In this document: positions 50,995 through 58,977 of the stretch, in pieces | Numbering within the stretch: the first letter of the stretch is position 1 | How the letters are laid out: every line of letters begins with the position of its first letter | Assembly (NCBI RefSeq): GCF_016924665.1 | Contig: NZ_JAFFJT010000010.1 | Coordinates: 124,001 to 188,000, forward strand | Direction: 5' to 3' | Length of the DNA stretch: 64,000 nucleotides | Source of the DNA: Nocardioides sp. SYSU D00038 | GTDB taxonomy: Bacteria > Actinomycetota > Actinomycetes > Propionibacteriales > Nocardioidaceae | Program-made: the position numbers and the translations under genes | Notes under the pieces: model-generated | The model's input: the letters and a program-made list of their open reading frames with translations, nothing else | Told to the model about the DNA's origin: nothing | Database searches by the model: none

Positions 50995-51914
50995 GCGCCC
51001 CCGGGCAGCGCGCCGCCGGGTTGACCAACCTCGAGGGGCACACCGAGTTCGACATCACCTGGCCCTGGACCCGCGCCGAGGGGCTGCGCCCGGGCACCAC
51101 CGCGGTGCTACGGGTCAAGGACGAGGCCCGGTCGCTGCCGTTCGTGCTGCCGCCGCTGCTGCGCGCCTGCGACCACGTGCTGGTCGTCGACAACGGCTCG
51201 ACCGACGGCACCCCGGAGGTCGCCGCCGACGCCGCCGCCCGGGCCGGGCTCGCCGACAAGCTGCAGCAGGCGTCGTACCCCTTCAAGGTCGCGCGCGCCG
51301 GCGCCGAGCACCTCGCGACCGACGAGCTGAGCGTCCACTCGCTGCCGTACTTTTACAACTGGTGCTTCAGCCAGGTCACCACCCGCTACTCCTGGAAGTG
51401 GGACGGCGACATGGTGCTCACCACCGAGGGGGAGGTCTCGATCCAGGACCTCGGTTGGCAGGTCGGCGACGTGCAGTCGATCATCCGGGTGCCGCGGCAC
51501 GGGCTCTACCTCGAGTCCGACACCAAGGGCTACCTCGACCTCGGCCTGCGCAACGCCGAGGAGTGGGGCTTCCCGGTCGGCCCGGACTTCGTGTTCACCA
51601 AGGCCTACGAGTGGGAGATCCGCACGACGCCGGAGCCGGTGCGCTCGATCGGGCTGCCGCACGGGCTGTGCGTGGAGCTGAAGTACCTCGACGGCGACGA
51701 GTTCGCCCACTGGACCGATCCGTCGTCGTTCGCGACGTCGTTCCGCAACAAGCGCAAGCGCCGCGAGTGGGCGGTCTACAACGCGCTGCTCGAGGGCCGG
51801 GTGCCCGAGGGCGTCCACGAGATCACCGCCCCGCCCGGGGTCCACGTCGTCGACCACGTCACCCACGACTGGCTGCCCCGCGCCCCGCGCCCGCTCCAGG
51901 TGGGACTGCCCTAG
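50991..51914 (+). CDS. Glycosyltransferase family 2-like protein
   Basis: 307 residues: AVLRVKDEARSLPFVLPPLL, HVLVVDNGSTDGTPEVAADA and the DxD-type YSWKWDGDMVL. The usual C-terminal membrane part is absent. Coupled to the sulfotransferase, so the two probably build and sulfate the same glycan. GTG 50991 overlaps the upstream TGA. Confidence 0.85.
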   Translation: MSAPGQRAAGLTNLEGHTEFDITWPWTRAEGLRPGTTAVLRVKDEARSLPFVLPPLLRACDHVLVVDNGSTDGTPEVAADAAARAGLADKLQQASYPFKVARAGAEHLATDELSVHSLPYFYNWCFSQVTTRYSWKWDGDMVLTTEGEVSIQDLGWQVGDVQSIIRVPRHGLYLESDTKGYLDLGLRNAEEWGFPVGPDFVFTKAYEWEIRTTPEPVRSIGLPHGLCVELKYLDGDEFAHWTDPSSFATSFRNKRKRREWAVYNALLEGRVPEGVHEITAPPGVHVVDHVTHDWLPRAPRPLQVGLP

Positions 51915-51976
51915 CCACCCGCCGGTGTCGGGTACGTCACGTGGCGAACCACTGACGCGACGGGAAGGGCCCGGCG

Positions 51977-51982
51977 TAGGGT
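51977..51982 (+). promoter_or_regulatory. -10 hexamer TAGGGT of the panC operon
   Basis: TAGGGT lies 91 bp before the DUF2520 ATG. This leaves a leader of about 85 bases, one of the few leadered transcripts here. Confidence 0.5.
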
Positions 51983-52073
51983 CGGTGTTGCACGGATGTC
52001 ACAACCAGGCCGTCTGGTACCCACACCGGCCCCGCGAGGGGTGGTCGGAGGGACTGGAACGAAAGGTTCGAGC

Positions 52074-52976
52074 ATGTCCCACCGCCCTGCCCTGCGGGTC
52101 GGCGTCATCGGCGCCGGTCGCGTCGGCGCCGTCCTCTCCGCCGCCCTCCGCACCGCCGGCCACGAGGTCGTCGCCGCCGCCGGTGAGTCCGACGCCTCCC
52201 GGGGCCGGATCGCCGCCCTGCTGCCCGGCGTCGCCCACGACAAGCCCACCGCGGTGGCCCGGGCCAGCGAGCTGCTGCTGCTCACGGTGCCCGACGACAT
52301 GCTGCCCAACGTCGTCTCGATGCTCGCCGCCAGCGGCGCGCTCCACGACGGCCAGTACGTCGTGCACACCTCCGGGAGGCACGGCCTGGCCGTCCTGGCG
52401 CCCGCCGTCGAGGTGGGCGCCCGGGTGGTCGCCCTGCACCCCGCGATGACCTTCACCGGCACCGCCACCGACCTCGAGCGGCTGTCCGGCTGCGTCTTCG
52501 GGCTGACCGCGGGCGAGGGCGAGCGCGCGCTGGCCGAGGGCCTGGTCGCCGACCTCGGCGGTCGCCCGATGTGGGTGCCCGAGGAGATGCGCACGCTCTA
52601 CCACGCCGGGCTGGCCCACGGTGCCAACCACCTCGTCACGCTGGTGACCGAGGCGATGGAGATCCTCTCCGCCGCCGGTGCGGACGACCCCGCTGGCACC
52701 CTGCGCCCGCTGCTGACGGCCGCCCTCGACAACGCCCTCGAGCAGGGTGACGCGGCGCTGACCGGCCCGATCGTGCGCGGCGACGTCGGCACGGTGGCGG
52801 CCCACCTCGACGACGTGCGCGCCAACGCGCCGCAGACGCTGGCGTCGTACGTGCAGATGGCCCGGGCCACCCTCGATCGCGCGGTCACCGACGGCCGGCT
52901 GCTGCCGATCCGGGCGCTCCGGATCGTGGCGCTGCTCGACGCCGCGGTCGCCCCCGAGGTCTCCCAGCCCCGATGA
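52074..52976 (+). CDS. Rossmann-like and DUF2520 domain protein
   Basis: 300 residues: N-terminal NAD(P) fold ([22 protein letters not shown]), the [13 protein letters not shown] segment and the helical DUF2520 domain ([20 protein letters not shown]). The build is that of a 6-phosphogluconate-dehydrogenase-like or ketopantoate-reductase-like enzyme. ATG 52074 has AAAGG upstream. Coupled to panC (ATGA). A role as PanE has been considered for such genes because of this position; it is unproven. Confidence 0.85.
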   Translation: MSHRPALRVGVIGAGRVGAVLSAALRTAGHEVVAAAGESDASRGRIAALLPGVAHDKPTAVARASELLLLTVPDDMLPNVVSMLAASGALHDGQYVVHTSGRHGLAVLAPAVEVGARVVALHPAMTFTGTATDLERLSGCVFGLTAGEGERALAEGLVADLGGRPMWVPEEMRTLYHAGLAHGANHLVTLVTEAMEILSAAGADDPAGTLRPLLTAALDNALEQGDAALTGPIVRGDVGTVAAHLDDVRANAPQTLASYVQMARATLDRAVTDGRLLPIRALRIVALLDAAVAPEVSQPR

Positions 52977-53863
52977 CCACCCCACCGGTCCTCGTGCACA
53001 GCCGCGAGGAGCTCTCACACCTGCTCGCGCCGGCCCGCGCTGCCGGCCGCCGGGTCGGCCTGGTGCCGACCATGGGCGCGCTCCACGAGGGGCACGCCAG
53101 CCTGATGGCCCTCGCGCGCAAGCACGTCGACGACGGGCCGGTCGTGGTGTCGGTGTTCGTCAACCCGCTCCAGTTCGGCGCGGGGGAGGACCTCGACCGC
53201 TACCCCCGCACCCTGGCCGCCGACCTGGAGGTCTGCGCCGCCGAGGGCGTCGACGTGGTCTTCGCGCCGTCGGTAGACGAGGTCTACCCCGGCGGCGACC
53301 CCCAGGTGACCGTCGAGCCCGGACCGCTCGCCACCGAGCTCGAGGGTCGCACCCGCCCGGGCCACTTCCGCGGCGTGCTGACCGTGGTGGCCAAGCTGTT
53401 CGGCCTGGTCCGCCCCGACGTCGCGGTCTTCGGCGAGAAGGACTACCAGCAGCTGGTGCTGATCCGGCGGATGGTCGCCGACCTGTGCCAGGGCGTCGAG
53501 GTCGTCGGCGCGGAGACCCGGCGCGAGGACGACGGCCTGGCGCTCTCGAGCCGCAACCGCTACCTCGAGGCCGAGCAGCGCCACGAGGCCACCGTGCTGA
53601 GCCGGGCGCTGCGGGCCGCCCGCGAGGAGGCGAGGTACGGCGCCGCCGCGGCCCTCGACGCCGCGCGTGCCGAGCTCCGCACCGCCGGGGAGGTCGACCT
53701 CGACTACCTCGAGCTCCGCACGCCCGACCTCGAGCAGCTGCCCGCCGACGTGCCGCCCGGCACCGAGGCCCGGATCCTCGTCGCCGCCCGGCTCGGCGCC
53801 ACCCGCCTGATCGACAACCTGCCGCTCGTGCTCTCCGCCCCTACCACCGAAGTGAGTCAGTGA
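52973..53863 (+). CDS. panC: Pantothenate synthetase
   Basis: 296 residues. The HIGH-type motif [12 protein letters not shown] (His38, His41), [34 protein letters not shown] and LSSRNRYL are present. Joins pantoate and beta-alanine with ATP. Overlaps the DUF2520 gene and, by one base, panD, which makes the beta-alanine. Confidence 0.97.
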   Translation: MTTPPVLVHSREELSHLLAPARAAGRRVGLVPTMGALHEGHASLMALARKHVDDGPVVVSVFVNPLQFGAGEDLDRYPRTLAADLEVCAAEGVDVVFAPSVDEVYPGGDPQVTVEPGPLATELEGRTRPGHFRGVLTVVAKLFGLVRPDVAVFGEKDYQQLVLIRRMVADLCQGVEVVGAETRREDDGLALSSRNRYLEAEQRHEATVLSRALRAAREEARYGAAAALDAARAELRTAGEVDLDYLELRTPDLEQLPADVPPGTEARILVAARLGATRLIDNLPLVLSAPTTEVSQ

Positions 53864-54282
53864 TGCTGCGCACCATGATGAAGAGCAAGATCCACCGGGC
53901 CACCGTGACCCAGGCGGACCTGCACTACGTGGGCTCGGTCACCGTCGACGAGGACCTCCTCGACGCCGCCGACCTGCTGCCCGGCGAGCTCGTCCACATC
54001 GTCGACGTCACCAACGGCGCCCGCCTGGAGACCTACACGATCGCGGGCGAGCGCGGGTCCGGCGTGATCGGCATCAACGGCGCCGCGGCCCGGCTGGTCC
54101 ACCCCGGCGACGTCGTCATCCTCATCGGCTACGGCCAGATGGAGACCGCCGAGGCCCGCGAGCACCAGCCGCACGTGGTGTTCGTCGACGCCGACAACAG
54201 GATCCTCGCGACCGGGTTCGACCCCGCCGAGACCTTCGACGGCCACGGACTGGTCCGCGGCGACACCACCGCGGCCCGCTAG
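53863..54282 (+). CDS. panD: Aspartate 1-decarboxylase (pro-enzyme)
   Basis: 139 residues. The self-cleavage site Gly24-Ser25 (HYVGSVTV) gives the pyruvoyl group; the family core [20 protein letters not shown] is complete. Makes beta-alanine for PanC. Its TAG stop is the first half of the nadB -10 box. Confidence 0.97.
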   Translation: MLRTMMKSKIHRATVTQADLHYVGSVTVDEDLLDAADLLPGELVHIVDVTNGARLETYTIAGERGSGVIGINGAAARLVHPGDVVILIGYGQMETAEAREHQPHVVFVDADNRILATGFDPAETFDGHGLVRGDTTAAR

Positions 54283-54285
54283 CCT
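54280..54285 (+). promoter_or_regulatory. -10 hexamer TAGCCT overlapping the panD stop
   Basis: TAG of the stop codon begins TAGCCT, which ends 6 bases before the nadB ATG at 54292. Confidence 0.5.
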
Positions 54286-54291
54286 GCTCGG

Positions 54292-55977
54292 ATGCCGTTC
54301 CCGCCCGCACCACGGGTGCCCGGTCGCCTCAGCGCGTCGGACCCCGGCTGGACCACGCGCGCCGACGTCGTCGTGATCGGCTCCGGCATCGCCGGGCTGA
54401 CCGCGGCCCTGCGGCTGCGCGACGCCCCCGACGTCGGCACCGTCCTGGTCGTCACCAAGGACGTGCTCAACGCCGGGTCGACCCAGTGGGCGCAGGGCGG
54501 GATCGCCGCCGCGCTGGGGCCGGGCGACACGCCGGCCGAGCACGAGGTCGACACCCTGGTGGCCGGCGCCGGTGCCTGCGATCTCGAGGCGGTGCGGGTG
54601 CTGGTCACCGAGGGCCCCGACGCCGTGCGCGAGCTGATCGCGCTCGGCACCAACTTCGACCACAGCCCCGACGGCGAGCTGTCGCTCACCCGCGAGGGGG
54701 GCCACCACCGCGACCGGATCGCCCACGCCGGCGGCGACGCCACCGGCGCCGAGATCCAGCGGGCGTTGATCGCCGCGATCGAGGTCTCGCCCGAGATCGA
54801 GGTCGTGCAGCACGCGCTGGCCGTCGACCTGCTGCTCGACGCCGGCGGCGGGGTCGCCGGCGTCACCCTCCACGTGATGGGCGAGGGGCAGCGCGACGGC
54901 GTCGGCGCCGTCCACTGCCGCGCCGTCGTCCTGGCCTCGGGCGGCCTCGGGCAGGTCTTCTCCCAGACCACCAACCCCGCCGTCGCGACCGGCGACGGCA
55001 TGGCGCTGGCGCTGCGGGCCGGTGCGACGCTGCGCGACCTGGAGTTCGTGCAGTTCCACCCCACGGTGATGTACCTCGGCCCGGAGTCGCGGGGCCAGCA
55101 GCCGCTGATCTCCGAGGCCGTCCGCGGCGAGGGCGCGTTCCTCGTCGACTCCGACGGTCGGCGGTTCATGCAGGGCGAGCACCCGCTGGCCGACCTCGCC
55201 CCCCGCGACGTCGTGGCCAAGGCGATCATGCGCCGGATGCTCGAGACCGGCGAGCCGCACATGTGGCTCGACGCACGGCACCTGGGCGCGGCGTTCTGGG
55301 AGCGTCGGTTCCCCACCATCCTGGCGACCTGCCGATCCCACGGCGTCGACCCGGTCACCGAGCTGATCCCGGTCGCGCCGGCCTGCCACTACGCCTCGGG
55401 CGGGGTGCGCACCGACCTGTGGGGACGCTCCGACGTCCCCGGCCTCTACGCCACCGGCGAGGCCGCCTGCTCGGGCGTCCACGGGGCCAACCGGCTGGCC
55501 TCCAACTCGCTGCTCGAGGGCCTGGTGTTCTCCCGGCGGATCGCCGCGGTGCTGCCCGGTGAGCTGCGGCCCTGGTCGGAGCCGGTCGCCGACCGGCGCC
55601 GCGCCGGCCTGGTGCCGGGTTCGGCCCGACGCGAGCTGCAGGAGGTGATGACCGGCAAGGTCGGCGTGCTGCGCACCGCCACCGGGCTCGCCGAGGCCGT
55701 CGAGGAGCTGACCGCGCTGGCCGGCCGGACCGCCGACGTGGTCGACCTGGAGTCGTGGGAGACCACCAACCTGCTCACCGTGGCCTCGGCGCTGGCGCGG
55801 GCCGCCGCGCTGCGCGAGGAGACCCGCGGGTCGCACTGGCGCGAGGACTTCCCCGAGCGCGACGACGTCCGGTTCGCCGGTCACGTCGACGTGGTCTCCG
55901 ACGACGGCGCCCCGACCCTCCGGCTGGTGCCGGCCCCGGCGACCGACCCCTCCTACCCCACGGTGGTGCCGACGTGA
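54292..55977 (+). CDS. nadB: L-aspartate oxidase
   Basis: 561-residue FAD enzyme, first step of NAD synthesis from aspartate. FAD motif VVVIGSGIAGLTAAL (30 on), the active-site stretch GSTQWAQGGIAAALG, LEFVQFHPTVMY, ACHYASGGVRTDLWGRSDVPGLYATGEAACSGVHGANRL. C-terminal helical domain present. ATG 54292 is leaderless. Coupled to nadC (GTGA). nadA is not in the window. Confidence 0.96.
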   Translation: MPFPPAPRVPGRLSASDPGWTTRADVVVIGSGIAGLTAALRLRDAPDVGTVLVVTKDVLNAGSTQWAQGGIAAALGPGDTPAEHEVDTLVAGAGACDLEAVRVLVTEGPDAVRELIALGTNFDHSPDGELSLTREGGHHRDRIAHAGGDATGAEIQRALIAAIEVSPEIEVVQHALAVDLLLDAGGGVAGVTLHVMGEGQRDGVGAVHCRAVVLASGGLGQVFSQTTNPAVATGDGMALALRAGATLRDLEFVQFHPTVMYLGPESRGQQPLISEAVRGEGAFLVDSDGRRFMQGEHPLADLAPRDVVAKAIMRRMLETGEPHMWLDARHLGAAFWERRFPTILATCRSHGVDPVTELIPVAPACHYASGGVRTDLWGRSDVPGLYATGEAACSGVHGANRLASNSLLEGLVFSRRIAAVLPGELRPWSEPVADRRRAGLVPGSARRELQEVMTGKVGVLRTATGLAEAVEELTALAGRTADVVDLESWETTNLLTVASALARAAALREETRGSHWREDFPERDDVRFAGHVDVVSDDGAPTLRLVPAPATDPSYPTVVPT

Positions 55978-56888
55978 TCGCCCGTGTCGCCCACGACGAC
56001 CTGCCGGTGACGCTCACCGCCGAGCTGACCGCGGCCGGTCTCGACACCGAGCGGGTGCACGCGATGGTGGCCGACGCCTTCGCCGAGGACCTGCCCGGCG
56101 ACGGCGTCGACGTCACGAGCGCCGCGGTGCCGACCACCGGTCGCGGCGCCGGCGGTTTCGTCGCGCGCGAGCCCGGCGTGGTGGCCGGCCTGGCGATCGC
56201 CGAGCTCGCCTTCGTCTACGCCCTCGACGACGACGTCGAGGTCACCGCGCGGGTGCCCGACGGCACCCGGGTCGCCGCCGGCGACACCGTGCTGCGCGTC
56301 GAGGGGCCGCTCGAGGGGCTGCTCACTGCCGAGCGCACCGCGCTCAACTTCGCCTCCCACCTCTCCGGCGTCGCCACCGCCACCTCCCACTGGGTCGCCG
56401 CGCTCGAGGGCACCCGGGCCCGGGTGCTCGACACCCGCAAGACGCTGCCGGGCTGGCGCGCGCTGCAGAAGTACGCCGTGCGCTGCGGCGGCGGGGTGAA
56501 CCACCGGTTCAGCCTGGCGGACCGGGCGATGGTCAAGGACAACCACGTGGTCGCGGCCGGCGGCGTGGTGCCGGCGTTCGAGGCGGTGCGGGCGGCGTAC
56601 CCCGACCTGCGGGTGGAGGTCGAGGTCACCGACCTCGACCAGCTCCGCGAGCTGCTCGAGGCGGGCTGCACCGAGATCCTGCTCGACAACATGCCGAGCG
56701 CGACGATGGCCGAGGCGGTCGAGATCACCGCCGGCCGCGCCACCCTCGAGGCGTCGGGCGGCCTCACCCTGGAGCGGGCCCGCGAGGTGGCCGCCACCGG
56801 CGTCGACTTCATCTCCGTGGGTGCACTGACCCACTCGGTCACGGTCTTCGACCTCGGGTTCGACCTCGACGAGGACCCCCGGCCGTGA
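55974..56888 (+). CDS. nadC: Nicotinate-nucleotide pyrophosphorylase (quinolinate PRTase)
   Basis: 304 residues: AEDLPGDGVDVTSAAV, LNFASHLSGVATATSHWV, VLDTRKTLPGWRALQKYAVRCGGGVNHRFSL, MVKDNHV and ILLDNMPS, all typical. Converts quinolinate and PRPP to NaMN. Overlaps nadB and coaX, so nadB-nadC-coaX form one message. Confidence 0.97.
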   Translation: MIARVAHDDLPVTLTAELTAAGLDTERVHAMVADAFAEDLPGDGVDVTSAAVPTTGRGAGGFVAREPGVVAGLAIAELAFVYALDDDVEVTARVPDGTRVAAGDTVLRVEGPLEGLLTAERTALNFASHLSGVATATSHWVAALEGTRARVLDTRKTLPGWRALQKYAVRCGGGVNHRFSLADRAMVKDNHVVAAGGVVPAFEAVRAAYPDLRVEVEVTDLDQLRELLEAGCTEILLDNMPSATMAEAVEITAGRATLEASGGLTLERAREVAATGVDFISVGALTHSVTVFDLGFDLDEDPRP

Positions 56889-57658
56889 CGCTCCTCGCCG
56901 CCGACATCGGCAACAGCCACACGATCCTCGGCCTGGTGGCCGACGGCGAAATGGGCGCCGACTGGCGGGTGGCGACCGACGAGCGACGCACCTCCGACGA
57001 CTGGCTGGTGCTGCTCCGCGGCCTGCTCGGACCGGCCCTCGACGACGTCACCGGTGTCGCGGTCTGCGCGACGGTGCCGGCGGTGCTGCAGGAGTGGCGC
57101 GACATGCTGACCCGCCACTTCGGGGAGGTGCCCCACCTCGTGGTCGAGCCGGGCATCCGCACCGGCGTCCCGGTGCTGATGGACAACCCCCGCGAGGTTG
57201 GCTCCGACCGGATCATCAACGCCCTGGCCGCGGCCACCCTGCACGGCGGTCCGGCGGTGGTGGTCGACTTCGGCGGCACCGCCACCACGTACGACGTGGT
57301 GAGCGCGCAGGGCCAGTACGTCGGCGGCGCGATCACGCCCGGCATCGAGATCTCGCTCGAGGCGCTCGGCCGCCGCGGCGCCCAGCTGCGCAAGGTCGAG
57401 CTGGCCAGGCCGCGCTCGGTGATCGCCAAGAACACCGTCGAGGCGCTCCAGTCCGGCGTCCTCTTCGGCGTCGCGGCCCAGGTCGAGGGCATGGTCGCCC
57501 GGATGGTCGCCGAGCTGGGCGTGCCGGCCGAGGAGGTCGCGGTGATCTCCACCGGCTACCTCGCGCCGCTGGTCGCCGGCGAGTGCACCTGCTTCACCGT
57601 CGACGCACCGTGGCTGACCCTGCAGGGGCTCGAGCTGGTATTCCGGCGCAACACCTGA
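56885..57658 (+). CDS. coaX: Type III pantothenate kinase
   Basis: 257 residues of the ASKHA fold: LLAADIGNSHTILGL (phosphate 1), NPREVGSDRIINALAA, VVVDFGGTATTYDVV and GGAITPGIEISLEAL. Phosphorylates the pantothenate made by PanC/PanD and starts CoA synthesis, which explains the gene order. GTG 56885 overlaps nadC. After it, the expected lysS is absent and lsr2 follows. Confidence 0.96.
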   Translation: MTLLAADIGNSHTILGLVADGEMGADWRVATDERRTSDDWLVLLRGLLGPALDDVTGVAVCATVPAVLQEWRDMLTRHFGEVPHLVVEPGIRTGVPVLMDNPREVGSDRIINALAAATLHGGPAVVVDFGGTATTYDVVSAQGQYVGGAITPGIEISLEALGRRGAQLRKVELARPRSVIAKNTVEALQSGVLFGVAAQVEGMVARMVAELGVPAEEVAVISTGYLAPLVAGECTCFTVDAPWLTLQGLELVFRRNT

Positions 57659-57812
57659 CCACAATTCCCTTTTTGGGCACGGATGTTTAGCAGGTCGATA
57701 TCGTGGCCGTTTCCGGCCGGTTATCGCGAATTGGCGTGCGGCACCCTTTGTCGGCGATAATCTCCGGCAGTCAGCAATTCGTCTCCCGACGCCAGAAAAG
57801 AGATCGCTCCCC
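57659..57812 (+). promoter_or_regulatory. AT-rich control region of lsr2
   Basis: 154 bases with many A/T runs in an otherwise very GC-rich window. A -10 like GATAAT (57756-57761) with TTGGCG (57731-57736) 19 bases upstream is seen, and the inverted pair CGAATTG / CAATTCG (57727 and 57775) brackets it. Lsr2 binds AT-rich DNA, so autoregulation is inferred. Confidence 0.65.
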
Positions 57813-58157
57813 ATGGCACAGAAGGTGCACATCGTCCTCGAGGACGACATCGACGGCTCCGACGCCAGCGAGACCGTGACGTTCGCGCTGGACGGCACGA
57901 CCTACGAGATCGACCTCAACGACAAGAACGCCGCGGCCCTGCGCGACGCGCTCGCCCTCTACGTCTCCCACGGCCGCAAGGTCACCGGGGGCGGCCGCCG
58001 CGGCGGTGGCCGCCGGTCGTCGGGCTCGAGCGCCGGCGCCTCCGGCGGGGCCAGCCCCAAGGAGATCCGCGAGTGGGCCCGCGAGAACGGCTTCGAGGTC
58101 CCCGACCGCGGCCGGGTCTCCGCCGAGGTCCGGCAGGCCTACGAGGCCGCGCACTGA
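57813..58157 (+). CDS. lsr2: Lsr2-family nucleoid-associated protein
   Basis: 114 residues. N-terminal dimer domain (MAQKVHIVLEDDIDGSDASE, TYEIDLNDKNAAALRDAL), a Gly/Arg/Ser linker, and the C-terminal DNA-binding domain SPKEIREWARENGFEVPDRG with the RGR motif that inserts into the minor groove of AT-rich DNA. H-NS-like silencer of foreign and lineage-specific genes. Followed by a strong terminator. Confidence 0.97.
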   Translation: MAQKVHIVLEDDIDGSDASETVTFALDGTTYEIDLNDKNAAALRDALALYVSHGRKVTGGGRRGGGRRSSGSSAGASGGASPKEIREWARENGFEVPDRGRVSAEVRQAYEAAH

Positions 58158-58209
58158 TCGCGACTCCCCTGACTCACGCCCGCTGACCCGCGCCGGCTGA
58201 CCCACGCCC

Positions 58210-58241
58210 GCCGGGCCGCCCCGCACCAGGGGCGGCCCGGC
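58210..58241 (+). terminator. Terminator of lsr2
   Basis: GCCGGGCCGCCCC and its exact complement form a 13-bp stem with a six-base loop GCACCA. Confidence 0.85.
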
Positions 58242-58355
58242 GTCGTCGTACCGGGGGGATGTCGGTGGCACGGGCACGGGCATGGACGGGGACCGTGCGG
58301 GGTAGGAGGTCGCAGACCGGCCCGTCGTCGCGGGCCCCCGAGCCGGAGGTTCCCC

Positions 58356-58841
58356 ATGATCCCTACGTCCGCCCGCGCGGTGCTGGTCGCATCCGCGACC
58401 GCGCTCGTCGCGTCCCTGACCGTCGCCACCCCCGCCAGCGCCAAGATCGACGAGGGCCGCAAGGGCTACTTCACGATGTGGCAGGACGACGGCTACGAGG
58501 GGCACTCGGAGGCGCGCAAGGGCTACGACACGAACCTCCACAACGACTCCTGCGCCGGCTGCGACTTCGGCCCCGGCGGCGACTTCGGCGACGACATGTC
58601 GAGCTTCGTCAACAAGACGCCGTACTGGGTCAAGATCTACGTCAACAAGGAGTACGACTGGGACGACCACGCGCCGTACTACAGCTGGTACTGCGTGCGT
58701 CCCTACAGCCACGACGCCGACCTGGGCAACAACAAGGTCAAGGGTCAGCTCGAGGACGAGATCTCGAGCATCGACGTCACCCCCGAGAAGACCAAGCCGA
58801 TCCTGTGCCGCGACTACCAGGTGATCGGCCACAAGAACTAA
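58356..58841 (+). CDS. Secreted small protein, peptidase inhibitor I36 / crystallin-like
   Basis: 161 residues: signal peptide cut after PASA (about residue 29), then a ~130-residue domain with YFTMWQDDGYEGHSEARKG, DDMSSFVNKTPYWVKIYVNKEYD, similar in pattern to the betagamma-crystallin / I36 inhibitor fold (Greek-key, aromatic at the start, D-x-x-S-S in the middle). Four cysteines. Extracellular. GGAGG stands 6 bases before ATG 58356. Inhibitor activity is only a possibility. Confidence 0.65.
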   Translation: MIPTSARAVLVASATALVASLTVATPASAKIDEGRKGYFTMWQDDGYEGHSEARKGYDTNLHNDSCAGCDFGPGGDFGDDMSSFVNKTPYWVKIYVNKEYDWDDHAPYYSWYCVRPYSHDADLGNNKVKGQLEDEISSIDVTPEKTKPILCRDYQVIGHKN

Positions 58842-58879
58842 CGGCCCGGGCCCCGGCCGGAGCCGGTCGGGGTCGTGTT

Positions 58880-58890
58880 CGCTCTCAGCG
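58880..58890 (-). promoter_or_regulatory. ClgR-type operator upstream of clpC
   Basis: Read on the minus strand, CGCTGAGAGCG matches the core CGCYNANRGCG known for ClgR in actinobacteria, and is followed by AAC. Its centre lies about 48 bases before the expected start of transcription (-10 TAGGCT at 58921-58926), a usual place for an activator. Confidence 0.7.
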
Positions 58891-58920
58891 GACCACCCTG
58901 GCCGGGGTGGGGGGAACGCG

Positions 58921-58926
58921 TAGGCT
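58921..58926 (+). promoter_or_regulatory. -10 hexamer TAGGCT of clpC
   Basis: TAGGCT with the ClgR-type site about 30 bp upstream; a leader of about 45 bases with GAGGAG as ribosome-binding site follows. Confidence 0.6.
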
Positions 58927-58977
58927 GTTCGTGGGGTTGGACTACCCGTACCCCCTGAAGTCTGAGGAGCCTTGCCC

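Noticed and set aside
58972..58977. TTG start for clpC two codons upstream of the ATG
   Set aside because: GAGGAG has better spacing to the ATG at 58978, and ClpC proteins begin at [10 protein letters not shown].
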